Below the pieces are notes generated by a model. That model was not told the DNA's origin, did no database searches, and saw only the letters and a program-made list of their open reading frames with translations. From Balanoglossus misakiensis (taxonomy: Eukaryota > Hemichordata), in NCBI GenBank assembly GCA_040954595.2, contig CM082577.2:12958001-13022000 (forward strand): DNA of 64,000 nucleotides. Direction: 5' to 3'. The position numbers were made by a program, and so were the translations under genes. Positions 36,026 to 47,900 of the stretch are shown in pieces; the stretch's first letter is position 1; every line of letters starts with the position of its first letter.

Positions 36026-38439
36026 CACACTGCACAATGTTCAAAAATTGCTAGCGTCCCAGGTGACACCAAGCTGTGGACAAATTCCGGTTGCGCTTTC
36101 CTCCACTATTTCACACGAACGACACCGTGCAGTTTTGAGGATTTGAAAATAGAGGTGGGCCTGCCCGTGGAGTAAGCCACCAAGCTGTGCTTGTGTCAAA
36201 ACAGGTCCAATGATCATTCATATTATGTAAATTGCTACGTTCAAGAAACAAGAGATAATGGGACAATTGCAATTGAGTCCATCTTTAATCCACCGGAAAG
36301 TGGTGGTACGATGCATGCGGGTACTACACCTATCAACTTTGACCCATGTAAAAGAAATTGTGCAGTTTAGCCAAGTCACTACACGACACCCATGTTGCGA
36401 GCCAAAGACAGGAACGTTGCCATTTCAGTAACGGATGTTCAAAGTACCCGTTATTGCATGGTCATTGTGTGTTTTATTGGATTCGAATGCGCAACCAGCC
36501 ATACCAATTCATACAAGGAGGAAGTAGCACAAAAATAACACTTGTTAAAATAATCTCTACTATAAAAACGGTCCGGTAACCACCTGGATTATTATCAATG
36601 GCGAGCCAGGGCAACCGTGGAGACCATTTTACCGACAAAGGGGCGTGCATGTTTGCATGTGGCTGTATGTCCCCATAAATGTAGTAAATCTCGATTTCTA
36701 CCTTCGAGATAGCCTGCCTGAATCATGACATCCCGGGAATTACGGTAGGCCTACGTGTATTCATATAGAAGACGCGTGTGTCTTTCTGATTCAAGACGGT
36801 CTAAACAGAGTTCCCATTTCAACACGCTGATTGAATCGGAATTTTCCATTCAAAATTTTATTTTAAATACTTATTCATACCGATAAATTTTTCTTTTAAC
36901 TTCAGTTTTGCCTTCAGTTGCCGTCAAAGTAGTTCACACAACGTGAAACACGGTGAATTCGATTTCTTGTGACGTGCACTTAGTTCTTCAAACCGAGTGC
37001 CACGACCTATTCCTAACAAAAAGAAACACATCCTTGCTGATTTACGACGGAAAGAACCAGCCCAATAGCATCAAATAAAGTTATAATTCTAGAATATGGC
37101 GGATGTCTACAACCTTCAAGAACCTGAAAGCCGGCAGCTAGAGACGTCTAAAATAAAACAACGGTGTCTCTGCCAGACTAAAAAACTCACCAAGTCACAA
37201 ACATGAAACTTTATACAGTTTACTGTATTCGTATCATAAGGCAGTTATTACTTCTCAGTCGCAAATTTTCATTTAAAACTCCTTTGGGCCAAAGCTTTAC
37301 CCAGTATTTAAATATAATTAAAGCAACGACGGAAATGTCCAACGTCTTGGGTCAAGATAAAATACATTTAATCCCACATCCTTTCATGACAAATGTCGTC
37401 ATTTACAGCACTCATCCGTATTATTAAGCCAGGAAACTGTTTGGTGCTTTCAAGGGGAGATGGCCGGTCTAAGTTGTTATGCTGACCTATGAAATACTCA
37501 AGTTGCCGTGCTTCGATAATAACTGATATCGCTACGTCTTGGTACGAAGCATGGGTGGTATGGGTTCCTCATTTCCAACACATCCTGCGAAATCACCTTC
37601 AGGCGCGATTCCCGCACTACGAGCACGGACTGTGGTGTGAAATACGTTACATGCGAAAACTTAAAAACTACATGATAACCCCCCCCCCCCCCGAAAAACA
37701 TAAGCATTCAAATGCGGCTAAACTGTGGAGAGTTGCCTATACGCTTGTCAACATACCCCGGTCCATGATTTATAACACTGAGCTGTAAATTTTTAGTTTA
37801 AACACAGGAGTCAGCCGCTAAGAAAGGGCTTTGTTTGTTGAAATTGGGTGCGGGTGATTTTGTGAACTACATAGGAGACCAAAACACGCGTCGAACCGAG
37901 GCATTCGAGAAGACAGAATAAAACCTTCTATTAAAGCTCACAACAAACACAAACCTTACAAATATTTATGACCGATTAACACACTCCCACGCGTGACCCG
38001 CTTGTAGTACACGTATACAACCACTTTTAATATATATCACAATGACAATTAAAGCTTCAAGGGGTATTACCAGGATCTCGCACGCAATAAACCGTTGACT
38101 TGGCCTGCCAAATTCCTTTATCTATATGGTCTACAAAGGAAAAGTATTTTCGTTTCAGTATACAATAAACCCAGCGATGCTTGTTGCCGAGTAACACCCC
38201 TCGCGAACAATTCTAATTTTACAGTGTTTGCACTTTTATAGTGTTCGACACACCTCCATTTCCCATGCTATCGTTGCCCATGGTGGTATAGTATGTAATT
38301 ATATTGGATCACACTGGCAAAGTATCTTTTGAAACGTTCGGTACCGCGTAGATGATTTGGCGGGTGTGTGTGTGGGTGGATGTATGGATGGATGGGCGGT
38401 AGAATTAGCGCAGAAGCTAAACCCCAAATGTTGGCATAA

Positions 38440-38955
38440 TTGTGCACTTTGGGTTAAAAGCACGAAACTTGGTACACTTATGCATTGACCCATGGCGGCC
38501 ATTTTCTGATATGAAAATCAGAATGCACTGTTTCTGAGTGTTACAAATGACCAAAAAGTGCCATTAATGGGGGGAAAGTGTGAACGTCAGTTTCTGGCCA
38601 CTAGAGGGCGCTGTCATTTTGGAGCCATATCAGAAAATGGCCGCCATGGGTCAATGCTATGCATGCATAAGTGTACCAAGTTTCATGCTTTTAACGGGAA
38701 GTGCACAATTTTAAAGTATGAATGTCTGTTTCTGGCCACTAGAGGGCGCTATCATTTTGGATCCATATCAGAAAATGGCCGCCATGGGTCCATGCATAAG
38801 TGTACCAAGTTTCATGCTTTTAACGGGAAGTGCAGAATTTTAAAGTATGAATGTCTGTTTCTGGCCACTAGAGGGCGCTATCATTTTGGATCCATACCAG
38901 AAAATGGCCGCCATGGGTCAATCCATAAGTGTACCAAGTTTCATGCTTTTTTCAT
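38440..38955. promoter_or_regulatory. Tandem repeat carrying CTCF-like and YY1-like motifs
   Basis: Three direct units of 129-138 bp each contain TGGCCACTAGAGGGCGCT (38595-38612, 38733-38750, 38862-38879), which fits the canonical CTCF core. Each also contains AAAATGGCCGCCATGGG, which fits the YY1 core on both strands. A partial unit in inverted orientation precedes them (about 38450-38515). They lie between the TRPM and ABCA genes. Binding is not shown by sequence alone; the same words could be part of a dispersed repeat. Confidence 0.5.
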
Positions 38956-39889
38956 TTGGCTACCCCTATATATAGGGAAGCTCCGCCTTTAACTGCCCCA
39001 CTATCAGGCCAAATACGTGCTGTTCCAATTACCCGACCTACCCTAATTTTATCCCGCCGACCCTAAACTTTTTAGAGCTTCGTAAATCAGAAGTAATAAC
39101 AATGTCAAATATACAAAATTTATGAAAATTGCGAGTCACGCAAGAACTATGACGTCATTCTTCAACAATACGATGGCCGAAGACATAAAAATTGCAAAAT
39201 AAAAAAAATCCCTACCTACCTACCGTATTTTTGAAAATCATGTAATCGGAACAGCACATTTACAGGGAAAATTAATTGAGTGTCCGGTTTGCTTTCTAGG
39301 GTTGACAACTTTGTTTCCCCCATACAAGTAGAAAATTAAAACATTGTAACAACTTTTATCGGGAACTCATTGTATACATGTCTTCACTGCACAACTCACT
39401 ATCCATTCATTGACTGCACACACACACACCTGCAGGGTCACACTGAATGGTCCATATCAGGCGCCGAGTCTTTTTCAAAGCCTATTTCTGAAACTTTAAA
39501 CGTTAACCATGAAACCAACTCTTGTTCCTATGTAAGTGCTATTGAACTCACTAGAGATATCAATATATTTTATCACATTTCGACTTTCAAGACTGAACAT
39601 TTTTTCTCGAAAAAGACTAGTAAAAAAAAACGTGAACGGCTGACAAATTTTAACACAACTCGCCCCCCACAAACCCGAAATTTATATTTGTCTAGATTTT
39701 TCAGTTGAATTTTAACCGACAGTAAACTAACAATGGAACGACTGATTTGATTTGGAGTAATGTCTTCAGAACATTTTCAACAATGAATCAACTAGCACTG
39801 ACTGCGAATCACCAATATTTAGTCCTGTTTGAAGAAAGACTTATCGCCAGTCATTTCATTTGGCTCCGGTACTTTCTGGGGATCAACAT

Positions 39890-42179
39890 TCATCGGCCGG
39901 CCACGTACATAACAGCAGGGTTTGAAATATTTTGGCTATAGAGGGAGCTACCATATGCCACTGGTTGTCCGGGGTTTGGTGGTAAATAACCATACGCCGC
40001 GGATAAAATTGTTTCATTTGCCTGAACGGATCGTAAAAGTAGTAATTCAAAAATGGTTGCTGCTGAGCTGAATGTTGAAATGTCTGGCTTGGTATTTATT
40101 GTTGATAGATGATTGACAGGTTCAATTGTATTATCGGGGCCGGGGGTGCATGGAGTTGAAGATGGTGTCTGTTCAGCCAGACTTTCCTTCATAGTCTGGT
40201 CAAGTTGTTGCTGTTCAGAGGGATGGACTACACTGCCATCTTCAGCACACATCGAAGGAACAGGTGTACTTTCCATCACTGTTCGCCTGAAACTTCAATG
40301 GGAATATTGTATTTGATTCCAGTTTTTCTTTGATGGGATTATTGCGAGGTTTAAAAGAAATATCTCGCTGGTGAGTCTTGTTGAACTCTTCAATGACTGC
40401 CTGAAATGTATGGCTCGCAAGTTCTACATTCTCCGGGATTTTCCCCTTGTAATACTTCTGAAGTATCGCCTTATCAGTCGCCAGTTCCTGAGTGCGCACA
40501 ACTACTTCCCCGCCACTAGTTAGAAAAAGATACTTTTCTTGATTGCTTCGAACCAAACGGTCATGAATACGCTCAGAAAAAGAATTTTTTGGTGCTGCCC
40601 AATGCCTGACGCTTGATGTCAATCGTCTGTTACTTTTGGTTTTCTGTATTTTCGATAATATGTCATTTAGCCTGCATTCACAAACACCTCTGGAGGGGGG
40701 GGGGGGGGCAGGAGAATTCAAATTTTTTTACCGTTAATTTTCACATGCCCCCCGTACACAACCCGAAATATTTTCAAATCCCCCCCCCTCTGAACTGCTA
40801 AAATTTGGAAATCCCCCCCCCCCATTTTCTTTCACACAGCATAACACATCACCTATCAATCTTGTAAAAAAGAAAAACACCGCTCCCATGAAAAGAATTT
40901 GAAACTGATGTTTTCCCTAGCTCATCAGTGGGTATTAACACTGAACATTGTTTATATTTTGTAAGTATTTGTATTCTGTGTTGGCAGACATTGTAAACCG
41001 AGAAGTGAAGGGGGTGGGATTGGGAGGGGGTGTCCCCCTCCCATGTAACAACATTTTATAAAATACAGAGATCAAAGCATGAGCGGCATTTTAATGAACC
41101 CGGCAAAAGCAAATTAACTCAACTACCGGTATGTTTGGTAGGACAAATTTAACCGTCGCCGCTCAAAGTTATCATGGGGTGGGGGCAAGTCCCCTGGGAC
41201 ACTAGATAAACCAGTCAATGATTGAAAGGTGTTGATGAATGAAGGGGGTGGGTGTGGGAGGGGGTGTCCCCCTCCCACATTAGAAAATGTTGTATTCTGA
41301 AGGGTTCAAAAGTGCATTTTTGTGGACTTAAAATAAATATTTCGTCCTCAAAGTTTTCAAGTCCCCCCCTTTCAGTCCCTAAATTATATTCAAATCCCCC
41401 CCACTTACATACCCTCATTTTTTTCAAATCCCCCCCTCAATTCTCCTGCCCCCCCCCCCCTCCAGAGGTGTTTGTGAATGCAGCCTTAGTTCCGCTGCGT
41501 TGACGTCAACACACTGCTCGGCGGTCTTGCATGGTCCGTTTGGACATTTGTCACGCCTGTGCGATCCCAACAAATGACATTTTCTCCCGGCAACCGTGAA
41601 CTCGGACGACAGTACTTTTTAGAAACGACCGAATGACGTTCTTCTAGAAGGTTTCGCTCCTTTTCTAGAAGTGTGACTTCTTCTTCACGTTGCTCGATGT
41701 ATCGCTCTATGGGTGATTTGTATTTGTACGTATCAAGGAAATTCCTCGCCGCGGCGCCAAATTGTCACGGTTCACATGCAAACCTTCGAGAGCCGGTGGT
41801 GAATGTTCTGGTTCCGGTGTCTGGCTGACATCTATGGTATGGGTTGTCGATAAAGCTGCCTGGGCTTCAACGTCCTGTCGATTTGAAGTCCTTCGTTCGC
41901 CTTTGGGCTTTCTTCATCCCGCAAACCCAGTTTTGAACCGGGTGTTTGTAGTTTTGCAACGGCGTTCAGCAACATTCTCCGGTGAACATCACTAACTTTG
42001 CACGTGAACTTCTCCAGATCTTTTAGTTTCAGAAATTTCACATGAGTTGTGTTCACAAAATCCAACCGACGAAAATCACTGGCATAATTTTCAAGCGTTG
42101 GATCAATATTTCGAAGAAAGTCTTCAACATCAACCGGACTTGCTCTGGGTGTGTTCATTTTGCGGGAACTTGCAGGCAC
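39890..42179 (-). pseudogene. Frame-broken SAM-domain coding remnant with a MITE insertion
   Basis: From 42158 the minus strand encodes a SAM-domain-like segment (VEDFLRNIDP, FVNTTHVKFLKLKDLEKFTC, VHRRMLLNAVAKLQ). Then, in shifting frames, it gives a coiled-coil-like stretch (SPIERYIEQREEEVTLLEKE), a Cys/His-rich stretch (KCHLL, HRRDKCPNGPCKTAEQC), and after the MITE at 40670-41485 a further open segment (LNDILSKIQKTKSNRRL) and a Pro/Ser-rich C-terminus ending at 39890. Removing the MITE with one TTA restores ELNDILSK across the junction. At least three frame changes and stops remain, with no clear introns, so this looks like a dead retrocopy or transposon ORF. The family beyond SAM is not recognised. 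Confidence 0.55.
40670..41485. mobile_element. TTA-flanked MITE with poly-G/poly-C flanks, long copy
   Basis: Ends are GCATTCACAAACACCTCTGG on the left and its complement on the right, followed inward by G and C runs. TTA lies on both sides (40667-40669 and 41486-41488). An internal inverted theme of GGGGGTGTCCCCCTCCCA is seen. A short relative is at 52520-52705. Consistent with PIF/Harbinger-type MITEs. Confidence 0.75.
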
Positions 42180-42308
42180 TGTTTAGGTCGCGGCCTGCTT
42201 TGAGTAAAAAAAAAATCCGCCTTTTTGGCACAATATTTGCATAAAAGTATCAACTTTTCTTCACGCTATGTTCGGCACTTGCCATAGCATGCATAGGGGG
42301 TGGGTATG

Positions 42309-44502
42309 TACGGTAGCCCCCTCATGTCAAGCCTAAAATATTATTTTGAAAGTTAAACTTTCAAAATTATAGTCAATAACTTCTACCAAAAGTAAACTTA
42401 AGTTTTGGTGAAGGCAACTATAATTTTGACGCACACAATTTCAATTTCAGTGGAGTAAACTTTTTAATTTTGACAGTAAAACTTTAATTTTACTTTACAC
42501 AACTCTTATTTTTGAGAACAAAAGTTTAATTTCCGAAAGCCAATTTTATTTTTTCCGAGAGTAAAATTTTAAGTTTTTTTTCCAAAAAAAACTTCTAACA
42601 CTTGAGATAAAATTATCTATACTACATAGTATTATTTATCAGGGCCCCTACACGTCAATTTTAATTTATTATTTTGGAAGTTAAACTTTAATTTTAGATA
42701 GACAATATCTTTTCCCAAGAAGTAAACTTTAATTTTGGTGGCGGCAACTAATTTTGATGGACAAAACTTTTTGATTTTGACAGTAAAACTTTAATTTTAC
42801 TTATCACAAATTTTATTTTAGAGAACCAAATTTTATTTTTTCCAAGAATAATATTTTAATAAAGATTTATTTTGTCCAAAATAAACAGTAACAACTTGAG
42901 ATAAACTTATTCATACTACGTGGATTTTTTTTTCCAAAAAGAAATGTTTTAATTTTTAAAGAAAAAGTTTATTTTGTAAAATAACAAATTATTTTTCCCA
43001 GGTGAGAATATTTTACGGAGTTAAATTTTAGTTAACATTTAAATAACCGTTAAACAATCGAGATAAAATTATCTGTACTCAATGGAATTATTTAACTTTT
43101 TAAAACAAAATTTTTTTATTGCTTAAGAAAAAAAAATATTTTCTAAAGTAACAAATTATTTTTCCCAGGTGAGAATATTTTACGGAGTTAAATTTTAGTT
43201 AACATTTAAATAACCGTTAAACAATCGAGATAAAATTATCTGTACTCAATGGAATTATTTAACTTTTTAAAACAAAATGTTTTTATTGCTTAAGAAAAAA
43301 AAATATTTTCTAAAGTAACAAATTATTTTTCCCGGGTGAAAATTTTATTTTACAGGGGTAAATTTAATCTGATTTCTAGTAACACAACTTAATCTGATTT
43401 CTAGTAACACAACTTATGGGGGGCGCTCTTTCTAATGCTACTGACAAACTTTTGTTATGAGGGCGCAATTCAGGTTTCGGCGTGCGAATTTCTTTTACAT
43501 GCATGACAAAATATATTTTCACAAAGCAAAATATTTTTTTCTCCGCGGCGGAAATGAAGCTATCCCACAATTCCCGTACATGAGGACGTTACAGGAGTAC
43601 ATAAATCCAACAAACAGATGCGATGGCTATCTATCCACAGTGCAATGTTTACAGATTGTATCTACTACGGCCGGAGCAGACAAATCCGGACAATTTCGCC
43701 GACGTATCGTAGACCTTTGAATGACGCTGATGATCAAATCGAATACAAGATCTAGGGGAGTCGGTCTGTGGGAGAAATCGGCCAGGTGCTAACTTGGCTC
43801 GTAAAATCATTGAAATTAAAGTTGTTTAAATTATGTTTCGTGTATGCTTCACATTTTACGTGTACAGTAAACCACAGTCCTGCTCTGTCCCTGTCCCTAG
43901 GCAGTTTGTGGAGTGACCGTGGTACAGTCGCCGCCGTTTAATCAGGACACCATGGGCGCAGACAAAACATCCCCATTAACCGGCTGTTCCGTTTAGGGTA
44001 AAATGGTCGATCCCACCCACACATGTTCACCTTACACGCTATTGTTTACTTGGACATCGACGGCAAACAATTTCCATATGATGGTCGACTTTCGCGCTGA
44101 TTATCGAACCCACCGCGGCTGACTGAGTTATAGATAGCCGCTCTAGAAAACATGACCTCAGACATGGTCCTTCGGGACTGTGCCTCGAATTCAACGATCA
44201 CTGCCGCTTATGAGGTCACCGGGGAGCTTTCCAAAGTGGTCGCGTGGAGCTGCTTTCACAAAGCAAAATATTTTTTTATTCGCGGCGGAAATGAAGCTAT
44301 CCCTCAATTCCCATTCATGAGGACGTTACAGAAGTACATAAATCCAACAAACAGATGAGATTTAGTAGTTTCATAATTTTATTGGTATTTTAAAAATGTT
44401 TTCCTGTTTTTGTGTTTACTTTTGAGAGAAGATATTGTCTATAATTTTGAAAGTTTAACTTTCAAAATAATATTTTAGGCTTGACATGAGGGGGCTACCG
44501 TA
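42309..44502. mobile_element. 2.2-kb terminal-inverted-repeat element
   Basis: Ends of about 60 bp are complementary (TACGGTAGCCCCCTCATGTC, then AGCCTAAAATATTATTTTGA). A GGTATG duplication flanks both ends (42303-42308 and 44503-44508). Inside are AT-rich TTTAATTTTG-type repeats, a direct duplication of about 130 bp (about 42985-43115 and 43147-43277) and a second direct duplication of about 100 bp (43523-43622 and 44264-44363, both with CGGCGGAAATGAAGCTATCC). No transposase is visible. Confidence 0.7.
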
Positions 44503-44928
44503 GGTATGCCAGGCCCCAACACAGCGTTAGCGATCGTATGACGCAAAACCGGGAGATCGTCTAACCTTATTGTTTTTAGCCACCTTACAATTAATAAAAT
44601 ACGTATATTATTATAAACATAGCATTTGTACAATGCTTGTGGTCTCGCGCCGCCTCTGTGGCCAGGGCTGAAAAAGCCAAAGGTCATTGCCCCTTTGACA
44701 GGCAATGAAATGGAACGCCCCAACACATGCAACAGAGAATTTGGGTCACCGCAGGGGTCACCGTGTCGATGACATTAGACACATGAGTCACCTGATCACA
44801 ACAAACACATGACCGTGCATCATGGCTGATCGTCAAAAGGAAAGGGTTCAGATCAACCTGGTTTTCGTTTCATTCGATTTCAGTATAGCGTGAAGGACAG
44901 TACCCTTGACTGAGGCTGCAGAAGCAAA

Positions 44929-47900
44929 ATGGTAGGCTCTCTGGCGCAGCAGACACGGTGGCTTGTGTACCGAAATGTTGTCCTTAAAGCCAGAACTAAA
45001 ATTGCCACTGTACAGGTGAGTTTTAACTCAAGTTCTGTCACACCTTAGCCCTGCGTACAGGTTTGCGTGCTCCCGGCGTTACACGGCCTCGAACGCCGTG
45101 AACACAGAGACCTGTACGCAGGGCTAAGTCACACCTTTGCCAGAATGACAAAATTCTGCCCTAACATTGACCCCTAGAGATAGAAGGGTACTGTTGCTCG
45201 CAACCCTTCAAAGTATGTGAATGACTTCAAGGGGACACAAGTTACATCACAATTCCCTGCAAGACGTGCCAGTGGCTCTGTTGGGCCAGTGCCATACATG
45301 AGGCTATAGACGTTAGTTATAGATGCTAACAGCAAAGCGGGCAAATTTCTGCTGGATACTAGACTATACAAATTACAACCTGGGACCTTTCTATCGCTAT
45401 GAACAGATGAATACATAGTAGGCTACTCCGGCCGGCCAGTCACGTACGCACAGAGCATCGAACAGGCCTGGTGTCAGTTGTTCAAACAAGTGACCTATCG
45501 GTCAAAAGAGCTCTGCTGACTTTAACAGTGAAACCTATAGCTGGGCAATGATATGAATACCCTAGGTTTTAATCATAACAATTGTATTCTATTAAACAAA
45601 ACCAAACATAGACATCACAAGTATTTAATATCCACATTCAGCTTGATTCATTGTGCTAAAGAAAGAAAGAATTTATTCCTAAAGAACAACATCAAAAGGA
45701 AGCACCAAGGTTCTAATTTGCATATTCATGACCCCATCGAAATTCCAATTAACAAAATCAGGTAGAGGGGCACGATAACTCACATTCCTACCAAATTTCA
45801 GCTCCATCGTACATGTATTTAGGGAGAAGATTTTTTTACCAAAAATTCTATTTTTAGATCTAATTTGCATATTTATGACCCCATCATATCTAAATTAACA
45901 AAATCAGGTAGGGGCACCATAACACACATTCCTACTAAATTTCAGCTCCATCGTACATGTAGTTAGGGAGAAGAAGATTTTTGACCAAAAATTCTATTTT
46001 TAGATCTAATTTGCATATTTATGACCCCATCAAATCCAAATTAACAAAATCAGGTAGGGACACTATAACACACATTCCTACCAAATTTCAGCTCCATCGT
46101 ACATATAGTTAGGGAGAACAAGATTTTTTACCAAACAATCTATTTTTAGATCAAATTTGCATATTCATGACCCGATCATATCCAAATTTATAAAATCAGG
46201 TAGGGGCACCATAACACACATTCCTACCAAATTTCAGCTCCATCGTACTTGTAGTTATGGAGAAGAAAATGTTTGACCAAAAATTCTATTTTTAGATCTA
46301 ATTTGCATATTTATGACCCCATCAAATCCAAATTTACAAAATCGGGTAGGGGCACCATAACACACATTCCTACCAAATTTCAGCTCCATTGTACATGTAG
46401 TTATGCAGAAGAAGATTTTTGACCAAAAATTCTATTTTAAGATCTAATTTGCATATTCATGACCCAATCAAATCCAAATTTACAAAATCAGGTAGGGGCA
46501 CCATAACACACATTCCTACAAAATTTCAGCTCCATTGTACATGTAGTTATGGAGAAGAAGATTTTTGACCAAAAATTCTATTTTTAGATCTAATTTGCAT
46601 ATTTATGACCCCATCATATCCAAATTTACAAAATCAGGTAGGGGCACCATAACACACATTCCTACCAAATTTCAGCTCCATTGTACATGTAGTTGTGGAG
46701 AAGAAGATTTTTACCAAAACTTCTATTTTTAGATCTAATTTGCATATTCATGACCCTATCAAATCCAAACAAAACAGTTAAGGGCACCATAACACACATT
46801 CCACCCAAATTTCAGCTAATTATGCCATGTCGTTTTAAAGAAGAAGATTGAAATACAAAAAGTTGACGGACGACGGACGACGGACGGACACTTATCAACC
46901 TACTGCTACAGCTCGGCTGACACAAGTGACAGCAGAGCTAATAAAAATTGGCTATCCTTGGTACAGCTTTGTCACGTAAAGTTGTTCTCAGTAATTTTGT
47001 CTTAAAATCAAACAATCAATCAGTAAGTCAATCAGTCAGTCAAGCAATCGATCAGTTAATTAATACTAGTTAGGATGACTTAGTTAAACTTTTTTAACAT
47101 CACTGCAAAAAGTTGTGTACACTACATGACATGTACTCACAAGTTCCCAACATAAGATTGCTATCTTGCAGAGAACATCATGTGACAGTTTTGTGACATA
47201 ATCCACAATGTGGTAAATCATTACTGTTTGAGCTCCTGATAAAACTCTTCACCACTATTCCCTTTAGTTACTTGGATCAGATAGGGCGTACACATTACAC
47301 AAAAAAGGCTAGGACCTCATCTAACAAAAAAAACCTAATCGTACATAGGTCCGGTCAGTAACATACATGTAGAAGATAATTTATCCCAAATGCTTTTGAA
47401 AAACGTTCATATTCAAAAGAACAACAGTAACTGCCTCAGATTTTGAAGAAAAGTCCATAACAATGGGTCAGTTATTTTGGAATGCCTGTGGGATAATGTC
47501 TTGCACTTGGACATCACACACATTAGAAATAGTCAGGGTTAGCACCTCACATGCCCCTCTATGGCCTCTCCCTCCCTGTATTAGAATTACCGTAGTAAAT
47601 TTATAGTATACCTCTCCAAAATAGCCTTTGAGTGTGATAACTTAATTGAAATGTTGTAAATCATTCACCGAATGCCTGACCACAGGAACTTCACAAAATG
47701 AAGGGCACCCCCAGAATTCACATTGCACAGTGGATGCCGGTAGAAGTAAAGCTAACTGCAAACTTTTTATTTGCTTTGTGTGAAGTTGAAACATTCTTTG
47801 CATAAATTGTAAGAGACTGAGCTTACCTTGTGAATTTTGCATTGGAGGGGGGGGATCGTGTTACTTTATTCCAAAATAACAAATTTTCTATAATGTTGAA

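Larger units (their letters stand above)
34990..39889. other. Long stretch upstream of the TRPM exons
   Basis: I could not identify further TRPM exons here. Contents: a less AT-rich stretch at 34995-35290 with an unrecognised 97-codon plus-strand frame, dispersed repeat copy 2 (35511-36025), unremarkable sequence at 36.0-38.2 kb, the CTCF/YY1-like tandem repeat (38440-38955), and AT-rich sequence to 39.9 kb. Confidence 0.5.

Noticed and set aside
45712-46860. Regular repeats resembling a CRISPR array
   Set aside because: The repeat fills the whole period with no unique spacers, and the sequence is clearly from an animal.
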